Assembly (NCBI GenBank): GCA_003535775.1
Contig: DPYO01000093.1
Coordinates: 1 to 8,024 of the forward strand
Length of the DNA: 8,024 nucleotides
Source of the DNA: Fidelibacterota bacterium
Lineage (GTDB): Bacteria > Fidelibacterota > Marinisomatia > Marinisomatales > UBA8229
Direction: 5' to 3'
Shown: positions 1-6,185 of the stretch, in pieces
How positions within the stretch are numbered: position 1 is the stretch's first letter
How the letters are laid out: the number at the start of each line of letters is the position of its first letter
Position numbers and translations under genes: made by a program
The notes under the pieces: model-generated
The model's input: only the letters and a program-made list of their open reading frames with translations
What the model was told of the DNA's origin: nothing
The model's database searches: none

Positions 1-864
1 ACTGTTGACAATTTGTTGGCTTCATTAGCTGAAGGGTGGAATTTAGTTTCTGGTGGATCAAATGAATGTGGAATTGATGACCCGAATGGAATTGTTGTAC
101 CGAACACCCTTTACGGATTTGGGGTTGGTTATGAACCTGCATCTTCCTTGCAGCCTGGAAGTGGATACTGGCTTCGTACCGATGCTGCAGGCGATGTGAC
201 GTTTACAAGTACCGGAGCAGCAAGAGTCAGACCGTTTACCAATCGGATGAAGGACGCAAATTCTATCAGCTTTAATGGGAATGCCATTTATTTTGGTGTA
301 GAGGTTCCTGATAATGAAAAACTCAGCTACAGTCTTCCGCCAAAACCGCAGGCAGGTTCTTTTGATGTCCGCTTTGCCGGAGACTGGAAATATACTGAGA
401 GTTCGGGTATCATCGAATTGATGAACAACACTGATATGATCAGTGTTCAGTACTCTATCAAGGATGGCAGTGAGTGGATTCTTGAAAGTGCGTCGGGTAA
501 AGTCATTTTAAATGGCAATGGAGAGCTTCAGATAGTAAACTCTGACAGTTATTCTTTATATAAAGGTAGCGTGAGCAGGACCCCTGAAACATTTGCTTTG
601 CACCAGGGCTATCCGAATCCGTTCAATCCAGAAACCACGATCAGCTATGATATTTCCAATGTTGGAAATGTAGAAATCGTTGTGTATGATATGATGGGTC
701 GTGAGATTAAAACTTTGGTGTCCGGGTACCATACCCCAAGTACATATCAAGTTGTTTGGAATGGAACTGACAACAGAGGAAAGATTGTTCCGAGTGGAGT
801 GTATCTCTACCGGATGAGTTCAAGTGAATTCACTCAGGTGAACAAGGTAATGTTCCTCAAGTAA
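1..864 (+). CDS. C-terminal part of a secreted protein with a type IX secretion (Por/FlgD-like) sorting domain
   Basis: The frame is open from base 1, so the gene starts outside the window; 287 residues are visible. The TTG at 13 is not a credible start. Residues 1-75 hold a module of the kind EGWNLVSGG ... LYGFGVGYEPASSLQPGSGYWLRT, seen in many large secreted FCB-group proteins. Residues 85-190 look like a beta-rich domain that I do not recognise. Residues 197-287 are a classic T9SS type A C-terminal sorting domain with a FlgD-like Ig fold: YPNPFNPETTISYDI at 204-218, VYDMMGREIKTLV at 228-240, WNGTDNRGKIVPSGVYLYRM at 253-272, and the basic end KVMFLK. In that family the domain directs export across the outer membrane and is removed or anchored at the surface. 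The function of the passenger protein cannot be told from this fragment. A strong terminator follows, so it is a separate transcript from yebC. Confidence 0.9.
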   Translation, partial: TVDNLLASLAEGWNLVSGGSNECGIDDPNGIVVPNTLYGFGVGYEPASSLQPGSGYWLRTDAAGDVTFTSTGAARVRPFTNRMKDANSISFNGNAIYFGVEVPDNEKLSYSLPPKPQAGSFDVRFAGDWKYTESSGIIELMNNTDMISVQYSIKDGSEWILESASGKVILNGNGELQIVNSDSYSLYKGSVSRTPETFALHQGYPNPFNPETTISYDISNVGNVEIVVYDMMGREIKTLVSGYHTPSTYQVVWNGTDNRGKIVPSGVYLYRMSSSEFTQVNKVMFLK

Positions 865-891
865 ACCAAACACTACTTTTTATATCTATAG

Positions 892-922
892 AGAGGGTTC
901 CTTATTGGAACCCTCTTTTTTT
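892..922 (+). terminator. Rho-independent terminator of the sorting-domain gene
   Basis: A perfect 10-base-pair stem, AGAGGGTTCC (892-901) with GGAACCCTCT (907-916), encloses the 5-base loop TTATT. The run of seven T at 916-922 begins with the last stem base. It lies 28 bases past the stop codon at 862-864, as expected for an intrinsic terminator. It separates the upstream gene from the yebC operon. Confidence 0.93.
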
Positions 923-947
923 ATCTACATTTCTCTGTAAATCGGTT

Positions 948-976
948 TTGGGTACATAAGAGTTCGTCTGTAAATT
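948..976 (+). promoter_or_regulatory. Candidate promoter of the yebC operon
   Basis: TTGGGT at 948-953 and TAAATT at 971-976 are separated by exactly 17 bases. They match the sigma-70 -35 and -10 consensus at 3 of 6 and 4 of 6 positions. The same stretch also fits the Bacteroidetes-type pattern loosely, with TTTG at 947-950 and TAAATTTT at 971-978. Transcription would begin around 983-986, leaving a leader of about 15-18 bases before the yebC ATG. The position just after a terminator and before a gene block supports a promoter here, but the match is weak and no data confirm it. Confidence 0.35.
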
Positions 977-1000
977 TTCGTTTAATTTATCTGGAGAAAT

Positions 1001-1744
1001 ATGTCTGGTCATAGCAAATGGTCCACGATTAAGCGGAAAAAGGGAGTTGCTGATGCGAAGCGGGGGAAAATATTCACGTCAATTATCAAAGAGATAACTG
1101 TTGCAGCCCGTATGGGGGGTGGAGATGAGAATGCTAATCCACAGTTAAGGCAGGCAATCGCTAAAGCCAAAACAAATAATATGCCTCAGGATAACATTAA
1201 AAGAGCGGTAATGAAAGGAACGGGAGAATTGCCAGGCGTAAATTATGAAGAAGGAACCTATGAAGGATACGGTCCCGGGGGGGTTGCCATTTTCCTGGAA
1301 GTTCTGACCGACAACAAAAAACGGACTGTTGCAGATATCCGCCATCTCATGAGTAAACACGGTGGAAATCTTGGGGAGAATGGCAGTGTGTCCTGGATGT
1401 TTGATAAAAAAGGACAGATCCAGGTTGGTATTGAAGCTGGAGAGGAGGAAATAATTCTTGAAGCAGCCTTGGAGTGCGGTGCTGATGATTTTGAGGTTGA
1501 GGAAGATATGTATTTAATTTCAACTGATCCAGCAGAGCTTATGCAGGTGAAAGATCAATTGGAAAGCAAAGGATATGAGATTAACTCAGCAGAAGTGGAA
1601 ATGATACCCAAAAACCTTCAGAAAGTGGAGAAGAAAGATGTAGATAGAGTTTTGAATCTTATGAATGAGCTTGAAGACAATGAAGATATAAAGAGTGTCT
1701 TTGCAAATTTTGATATCGATGAAGCAAATATACCATCGAGTTAA
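1001..1744 (+). CDS. yebC: YebC/PmpR/TACO1 family protein
   Basis: The 247-residue product is full length for the YebC family. It opens with the family hallmark MSGHSKWSTIKRKKG, followed by DAKRGKIFTSIIKEI (19-33). Further conserved blocks are NMPQDNIKRA (60-69), YEGYGPGGVA (87-96) and NGSVSWMF (127-134). The C-terminal alpha/beta region is acidic. Family members are cytosolic. They were first described as transcription regulators (PmpR in Pseudomonas), and the mitochondrial homologue TACO1 and bacterial YebC are linked to translation, including relief of ribosome stalling. Which role applies here cannot be read from the sequence. The ATG at 1001 is preceded by GGAG at 993-996, a rather short 4-base spacing. 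It is the first gene of a compact block, and ruvC follows after 5 bases, the same association seen in many bacteria. Confidence 0.96.
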   Translation: MSGHSKWSTIKRKKGVADAKRGKIFTSIIKEITVAARMGGGDENANPQLRQAIAKAKTNNMPQDNIKRAVMKGTGELPGVNYEEGTYEGYGPGGVAIFLEVLTDNKKRTVADIRHLMSKHGGNLGENGSVSWMFDKKGQIQVGIEAGEEEIILEAALECGADDFEVEEDMYLISTDPAELMQVKDQLESKGYEINSAEVEMIPKNLQKVEKKDVDRVLNLMNELEDNEDIKSVFANFDIDEANIPSS

Positions 1745-1749
1745 ATAAG

Positions 1750-2223
1750 GTGCGGATTATTGGATTTGATCCAGGGTTAGGCGTATCCGGGTTTGGAGTT
1801 TTAGAGAAAAAAGGAAATGCTGTACGGGTAATTTGTTATGGTGCAATTCGAACCCCAAGGACAAAAACACTTCCAGAAAGATTAAAACACTTATATGATG
1901 AAGCGACCAAACTTCTCAAAACGTATACACCAGCTGTGATGGCGATAGAAGATACATTTTATCAAAAAAATGTTAAGTCCGCCCTGGCACTGGGGCAGGC
2001 AAGAGGTGCTTTATTATTGGCAGGTGCCAATGCGGGTATCCCTTGTCCAGAATTTGCTCCGAGAAAAGTGAAGCAGTCTGTTACGGGGAACGGTGCAGCT
2101 ACAAAAGAACAGGTTCAGTTTATGGTTCAGAAAATATTACAGTTGGACAAGCCTCCAACCCCTATTGATGCGTCCGATGCACTCGCAATTGGATTGTGTT
2201 ATCTAAATCAACCGAAGTGGTAA
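1750..2223 (+). CDS. ruvC: Crossover junction endodeoxyribonuclease RuvC
   Basis: The 157-residue product has the usual RuvC length and the RNase H-like resolvase fold. It cuts Holliday junctions symmetrically during recombination and fork repair, working with RuvAB. All four metal-binding acidic residues expected of the family are visible: D7 in RIIGFDPGLGVSGFG, E67 in MAIEDTFY, and D140 and D143 in PIDASDALAIGL. The block FYQKNVKSALALGQARG (70-86) and the region APRKVKQSVTGNG (103-115) are also typical. The start is GTG at 1750; the fold begins at residue 2, so no later start is possible. There is no convincing Shine-Dalgarno sequence in the 5-base gap after yebC, so translation may depend on coupling to yebC. 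The ruvA gene follows after 4 bases. Confidence 0.97.
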   Translation: MRIIGFDPGLGVSGFGVLEKKGNAVRVICYGAIRTPRTKTLPERLKHLYDEATKLLKTYTPAVMAIEDTFYQKNVKSALALGQARGALLLAGANAGIPCPEFAPRKVKQSVTGNGAATKEQVQFMVQKILQLDKPPTPIDASDALAIGLCYLNQPKW

Positions 2224-2227
2224 AAAA

Positions 2228-2824
2228 ATGATTGATTCAATTTCCGGTTTTCTGATACAAAAGAATCCAACGAATGCGGTAGTTGATGTGGGTGGAATCC
2301 GGTTTAAAGTGAACATTACAATCAGCACCTACGAAAGATTACCATCAACCGGGTCGAATACGGAGCTGCTTGTGTACCTGCACGTCCGCGAAGATATTCT
2401 TGCACTGTACGGTTTTGATCATGACGACCAGCGATCCATGTTCCTGCTTCTCATTGGGATCAGTGGAATAGGACCCAGGTCCGCAATGGGTATTCTTTCT
2501 GGTGCAAGAATCGCTGAGTTTAAAAAACGGATTGTTGCCGGAGATGTAAAATCTCTGACGGTGATTCCAGGAATTGGTGCAAAAACAGCGAAGAGAATCA
2601 TTGTGGAACTGAAAGAAAAATTTGTCATGGAAAAGGATGATGATATTTCCATGGTGTTTGATTCTGAAAAAGTGCCGGATGAAATGGATGATACAATTCA
2701 GGCGCTTCAATCTCTTGGATACAGCCGTGCCCAGGCGCATAAAGCAATGAAGAAACTGGAAAAAAGTGGAGACCTGACAGGGAATCTTGAGGAATTGTTG
2801 AAAAAAGTATTGAAAAAAATGTAG
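2228..2824 (+). CDS. ruvA: Holliday junction DNA helicase subunit RuvA
   Basis: The 198-residue product matches RuvA in length and in its three-domain order. The N-terminal OB-fold domain (about 1-64) begins MIDSISGFLIQKN and contains VVDVGGIRFKV. The middle domain has two helix-hairpin-helix motifs, ISGIGPRSAMGIL (about 77-89) and IPGIGAKTAKRII (about 112-124), which contact the junction backbone. An acidic linker (DDDISMVFDSEKVPDEMDD) leads to the C-terminal three-helix domain (TIQALQSLGYSRAQAHKAMKKL), which in known RuvA binds RuvB. RuvA tetramers hold the four-way junction while RuvB drives branch migration. The domain that needs RuvB is intact, so a ruvB gene is expected elsewhere in the genome; it does not follow here. 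The ATG at 2228 lies 4 bases after ruvC and has AGTGG at 2216-2220 as a possible ribosome site. Confidence 0.97.
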   Translation: MIDSISGFLIQKNPTNAVVDVGGIRFKVNITISTYERLPSTGSNTELLVYLHVREDILALYGFDHDDQRSMFLLLIGISGIGPRSAMGILSGARIAEFKKRIVAGDVKSLTVIPGIGAKTAKRIIVELKEKFVMEKDDDISMVFDSEKVPDEMDDTIQALQSLGYSRAQAHKAMKKLEKSGDLTGNLEELLKKVLKKM

Positions 2825-2838
2825 GCGGAAAATAAATA

Positions 2839-4080
2839 ATGGCAATTGTAAAACCATTTAGAGGCTTGAGACCCAAACCCAAATTTTGCAAAGAAATTGC
2901 ATCACCACCGTATGATGTGCTGAGTACGGAAGAAGCAAGGAAAATTGTAAAACAAAATCCAAAATCGTTTCTGAGAATCAATAAGGCGGAGTTGGAATTT
3001 TCTGATGATATGAATCCATATAGCGAGGCAGTATATCAAAAAGGAAAAGCTAATTTACAGCAGCTTATTGATAACGGTTTGATGATCCGGGATGAAAATC
3101 CCTGTTTTTATGTGTATCGTTTGACCATGGATAATCGCAGCCAAACCGGTCTTGTTTCACTTGTGTCTGTAGATGATTATGACAATGGACTCATTAAAAA
3201 ACATGAGCATACCCGCCCTGAAAAAGTGAATGATCGTGCTGACCATATCGATTTTCTTGATGCGCAGGTAGGGCCTGTTTTTACTGCGTATCGTTTCCAG
3301 GAACCAATTCAACGAATTTTCAACACCGTTACAGAAAATTCTCCCTCAGTAGATTTTGTTGAAGATGACACGGTACGCCATGAATTTTGGGTGATCGATG
3401 ATCCTGATCTGCAGAAGGGAATCATTTCAGAATTTGCTCCATTTCCACTCTATATTGCCGATGGCCATCACCGAAGTCAATCTGCTTCCGAAGTTTGCAG
3501 GAGAAAGAAAGAACAAAATCCGCATCATACAGGCGAAGAAGGCTATAATTTTTTTCTCAATGTAATTTTTCCAGATTCAGAACTTACTATTCTACCATAC
3601 AATCGGGTCGTCCGGGATATGAATGGACTCACAATATCAGAAATTCTGGAAAAAACGGCTCACAACTTTGAAATCATCTCTATGGATGGAGCAGTAAATC
3701 CTGAAGAACTCCACACATTCGGGATGTATGTGGAAGGAAACTGGTTTTTGCTGAAAGCTAGGGAAGGAAGTTTTGATCCGAATGACCCGACGGGATCCAT
3801 TGATGCAGCTATCCTTGGTGATAACTTTATTGCTCCGATTTTGGATATTAAAGACCCGAAAACTGATAAACGAATTAATTTCATCGGTGGAATTCGCGGC
3901 ACAAAAGAATTGATCAGATTAGTAAATTCCGGAGAATATAAATTAGCATTTTCATTGTTCCCAACTTCCATTAAGCAACTGCTGGATGTAGCTGATTCCG
4001 GAGAAGTTATGCCCCCCAAATCTACCTGGTTTGAACCAAAACTTCGGAGCGGGATGATCGTCAATATGTTAACCGATTAA
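2839..4080 (+). CDS. DUF1015 family protein, possibly linked to serine metabolism
   Basis: The 413-residue product has the full length and signatures of the DUF1015 family. These are the start MAIVKPFRGLRPKPK, SPPYDVLSTEEARK (22-35), IKKHEHTRPEKVNDR (119-133), YIADGHHRSQSA (205-216) and the C-terminal MPPKSTWFEPKLRSG (391-405). It shows no signal peptide or membrane segment, so it should be cytosolic. The family has no firmly established function that I know of. Two things point to serine metabolism. First, the gene lies 15 bases before serA, followed by serC. Second, the DGHHRxxxA motif resembles the signature of ParB/sulfiredoxin-fold proteins, a group that includes the free-serine kinases SerK and SbnI. 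Both points are inference. The ATG at 2839 has GCGGA at 2825-2829 as a ribosome site. The gene follows ruvA after 14 bases and is probably co-transcribed with it. Confidence 0.9.
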   Translation: MAIVKPFRGLRPKPKFCKEIASPPYDVLSTEEARKIVKQNPKSFLRINKAELEFSDDMNPYSEAVYQKGKANLQQLIDNGLMIRDENPCFYVYRLTMDNRSQTGLVSLVSVDDYDNGLIKKHEHTRPEKVNDRADHIDFLDAQVGPVFTAYRFQEPIQRIFNTVTENSPSVDFVEDDTVRHEFWVIDDPDLQKGIISEFAPFPLYIADGHHRSQSASEVCRRKKEQNPHHTGEEGYNFFLNVIFPDSELTILPYNRVVRDMNGLTISEILEKTAHNFEIISMDGAVNPEELHTFGMYVEGNWFLLKAREGSFDPNDPTGSIDAAILGDNFIAPILDIKDPKTDKRINFIGGIRGTKELIRLVNSGEYKLAFSLFPTSIKQLLDVADSGEVMPPKSTWFEPKLRSGMIVNMLTD

Positions 4081-4095
4081 AAAGGGAAATTATTA

Positions 4096-4974
4096 ATGCT
4101 TATTCTTATTTCAGATGCGTTTGCACCGGATCTTCCAGAGAAGCTTTCTCCATATGGTGACGTCACAGATGATAAGGGAAAATTGCAGGAAGCAACCGTT
4201 GTACTCGTGCGCAGTAAAACAAAAGTTACAAGGGAGTATATAGATTTTGCACCAAATCTCAAACTGGTGATCCGTGGCGGTGTAGGACTTGATAACATTG
4301 ATCTGAACTATGCTGCTGAGAAGGGAATTGCCGTTCATAATACCGCAGCAGCTTCGTCAATTGCCGTTGCTGAACTGGCTTTCACACTGATGATTGCCCT
4401 GCCCAATCATGTTACAAAAGCTGACAGTACAATGCGTGTAGGTCAGTGGGCTAAGAAAAAGCTGAAACGTACCGAACTGTATAAAAAGATACTTGGAATT
4501 GTCGGGCTTGGAAGGATTGGAACCGAACTGGCTAAAAGAGCGGCGGCTTTTGGAATGAACGTTGTTGCCTACGATCCATTTGTCGATTCAAGCGAAGTTG
4601 CGATAATGAAACCAGATTTGAAAGACGTTCTAAACAATTCTGATTATATTTCTTTACATCTTCCCCTTACTGAAGAAACCAAAGGAATAATCGATGGTGA
4701 AATACTCAATGAATTCAAGGACGGAGCCTATCTCATTAATACTGGGCGCGGCAAAACAATTGTTGAAGAAGATGTTGTTGAAGCATTGAAGAGTGGAAAA
4801 CTAGCTGGGTTTGGCAACGATGTATGGTATTCCGATCCACCGAAAAACACACCATTGATTGATGCTCCAAATGTCATCATGTTGCCACACTTAGGAGCAT
4901 CTACGAAAGAAAATTTGTTGAGAATTGGAGATATTATCGAATCCATTATCCGTGATTTTGTTCTCACTGATTAA
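4096..4974 (+). CDS. serA: Short-form D-3-phosphoglycerate dehydrogenase (D-2-hydroxyacid dehydrogenase family)
   Basis: This is an NAD-dependent dehydrogenase likely to oxidise 3-phosphoglycerate to 3-phosphohydroxypyruvate, the first step of serine synthesis. At 292 residues it has only the substrate and nucleotide domains and lacks the C-terminal ACT/ASB regulatory domains of longer SerA enzymes, so serine feedback through ACT is not expected. Visible motifs are VIRGGVGLDNID (58-69, substrate loop), the Rossmann GIVGLGRIG (134-142), D160 at the end of the second beta strand (favouring NAD over NADP), NTGRG with R218, and PHLGAST with H265. The position of the usual catalytic Glu is Asp247, in NDVWYSDPP (241-249). 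AAAGGG at 4081-4086 precedes the ATG by 9 bases. The serC neighbour supports the substrate call; another hydroxyacid dehydrogenase is the alternative. Confidence 0.88.
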   Translation: MLILISDAFAPDLPEKLSPYGDVTDDKGKLQEATVVLVRSKTKVTREYIDFAPNLKLVIRGGVGLDNIDLNYAAEKGIAVHNTAAASSIAVAELAFTLMIALPNHVTKADSTMRVGQWAKKKLKRTELYKKILGIVGLGRIGTELAKRAAAFGMNVVAYDPFVDSSEVAIMKPDLKDVLNNSDYISLHLPLTEETKGIIDGEILNEFKDGAYLINTGRGKTIVEEDVVEALKSGKLAGFGNDVWYSDPPKNTPLIDAPNVIMLPHLGASTKENLLRIGDIIESIIRDFVLTD

Positions 4975-4986
4975 CTCGTTTTTAAA

Positions 4987-4992
4987 AAGGAG
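4987..4992 (+). promoter_or_regulatory. Strong Shine-Dalgarno sequence of serC
   Basis: AAGGAG lies 8 bases before the serC ATG at 5001, near-ideal sequence and spacing. It is the best ribosome binding site in the window. It sits in the 26-base gap after serA, the longest gap inside the operon, and fixes the serC start. Confidence 0.8.
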
Positions 4993-5000
4993 ATATTGCA

Positions 5001-6086
5001 ATGCAAAACCGCGTTTTTAATTTTAATCCGGGACCTTCTGCACTTCCCGTTGCTGTACTGAATCAAATTCAGGAAGAATTATTAAACTACAAATCAACCG
5101 GAATGTCCATACTTGAAACTTCCCATCGCTCACCTGAATATGAGGATATTAATGATTCTGCTATTGCACTTTGTAAAGAGTTTATGGATATTGGCGATGA
5201 GTTTCATGTACTGTTTGTTGGTGGAGGTGCTTCCACACAATTTGATTATATTCCTCTTAACTTCTTGCCCATTGGCGGAACGGCAGCATACGTAGATACT
5301 GGAATATGGGCGTCTAAAGCTGTAAAGGAAGCTGAAAAAATTGGAAATGTTCATTTGGCTGGCAGTTCAAAGGACTTAGGCTATACCTATATCCTCAGTA
5401 CTAGTGAGTTGGATATTCCAGAAGATTCAGCATATCTGCATATAACCTCCAATAATACGATCAAGGGAACACAGTGGCACTCGTTTCCTGATACTGAAAA
5501 TATTCCGCTCGTCTGCGATATGTCTTCGGATATTTGTTCACGCAATCTTGATTTTTCCCGATTTTCTTTAATCTATGCTGGAGCCCAAAAAAACCTGGGG
5601 CCGTCTGGAGTAACTGTGGTTATACTTCGAAAAGATTTCCTGGAAAAATGTAACCCCGATTTACCAACCATGTTTGATTATCGGACACATGTGAATAAAA
5701 AATCTCTTTTCAATACTCCGCCTGTTTTCGCTGTTTATACCTTGAATTTAGTTTTGAAGTGGATAAAAAATCTTGGGGGGTTAGTCGAATTGGAGAAAAT
5801 AACGAAAGCGAAAAAAGATATTATCTACAATTTAATAGATACGTATCCGGACTTTTTCCGCGGAACTGTAAGGGAAGACAGCAGAAGCTGGATGAATGTA
5901 ACTCTACGGTTACCTTCGGAAGAACTGGAACAGAAACTGGTTTCAAAAGGGAAAGAATCAGGATTTGTCGGTTTAAAAGGCCATAGAAGTGTCGGGGGTA
6001 TCCGAGTATCGCTTTACAACGGTGTAACTCTTGAAGCAGTTGAAAAAGTAGCAGAATTTATGGAAGATTTTAAAAAAGAAAATTAA
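5001..6086 (+). CDS. serC: Phosphoserine aminotransferase SerC
   Basis: The 361-residue product has the normal length for this PLP-dependent class V (fold type I) aminotransferase. It converts 3-phosphohydroxypyruvate plus glutamate to O-phosphoserine and 2-oxoglutarate, the second step of serine synthesis; in many bacteria it also serves pyridoxine synthesis. Motifs run in order: FNFNPGPSALP (6-16), ETSHRSPEY (39-47), the cofactor phosphate-binding VGGGASTQF (73-81), D173 in CDMSSDI, the Schiff-base K197 in YAGAQKNLGPSG (192-203), NTPPVFAVY (238-246) and the substrate-binding GHRSVGGIRVSLYN (327-340). All expected catalytic elements are present. It acts on the product of SerA, encoded 26 bases upstream. 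A hairpin follows the stop codon at once and may mark the operon end. Confidence 0.97.
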   Translation: MQNRVFNFNPGPSALPVAVLNQIQEELLNYKSTGMSILETSHRSPEYEDINDSAIALCKEFMDIGDEFHVLFVGGGASTQFDYIPLNFLPIGGTAAYVDTGIWASKAVKEAEKIGNVHLAGSSKDLGYTYILSTSELDIPEDSAYLHITSNNTIKGTQWHSFPDTENIPLVCDMSSDICSRNLDFSRFSLIYAGAQKNLGPSGVTVVILRKDFLEKCNPDLPTMFDYRTHVNKKSLFNTPPVFAVYTLNLVLKWIKNLGGLVELEKITKAKKDIIYNLIDTYPDFFRGTVREDSRSWMNVTLRLPSEELEQKLVSKGKESGFVGLKGHRSVGGIRVSLYNGVTLEAVEKVAEFMEDFKKEN

Positions 6087-6102
6087 GTTGGTTGAAACCA
6101 AC
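6087..6102 (+). other. Perfect inverted repeat directly after the serC stop
   Basis: GTTGGTT (6087-6093) and AACCAAC (6096-6102) form a perfect hairpin, realistically a 6-base-pair stem with the loop TGAA. It begins on the base after the TAA. Only three T follow, so it is not a classical rho-independent terminator. It could stabilise the 3' end of the message, act as a weak terminator, or bind a protein. It lies inside the 99-base gap before gcvT. Confidence 0.5.
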
Positions 6103-6185
6103 GTTTCGTGTGGAAGTCAGATGGTAGTATCTTCTGTAAATTGAAGAAATGAAAATCCAAATTTTATTCAAAAAGTGATACAGAA

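Noticed and set aside
13..15. TTG as the start codon of the first gene
   Set aside because: The frame is open to base 1, and the protein begins in the middle of a recognisable module, so the gene starts upstream of the window.
2345..2857. 170-codon open frame on the minus strand
   Set aside because: It is antisense to ruvA, whose full domain set is evident. The product is a Phe/His/Cys-rich shadow sequence with no family match that I can see.
2625..2981. 118-codon minus-strand frame across the ruvA-DUF1015 junction
   Set aside because: It overlaps two well-supported + strand genes and has no motif or ribosome site of its own.
3660..4064. 134-codon minus-strand frame inside the DUF1015 gene
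   Set aside because: Shadow of the conserved C-terminal part of the DUF1015 protein; no independent support.
6087..6185. Glycine riboswitch before gcvT
   Set aside because: The gap is only 99 bases and shows no multi-helix aptamer structure or tandem arrangement; only one short hairpin is visible.
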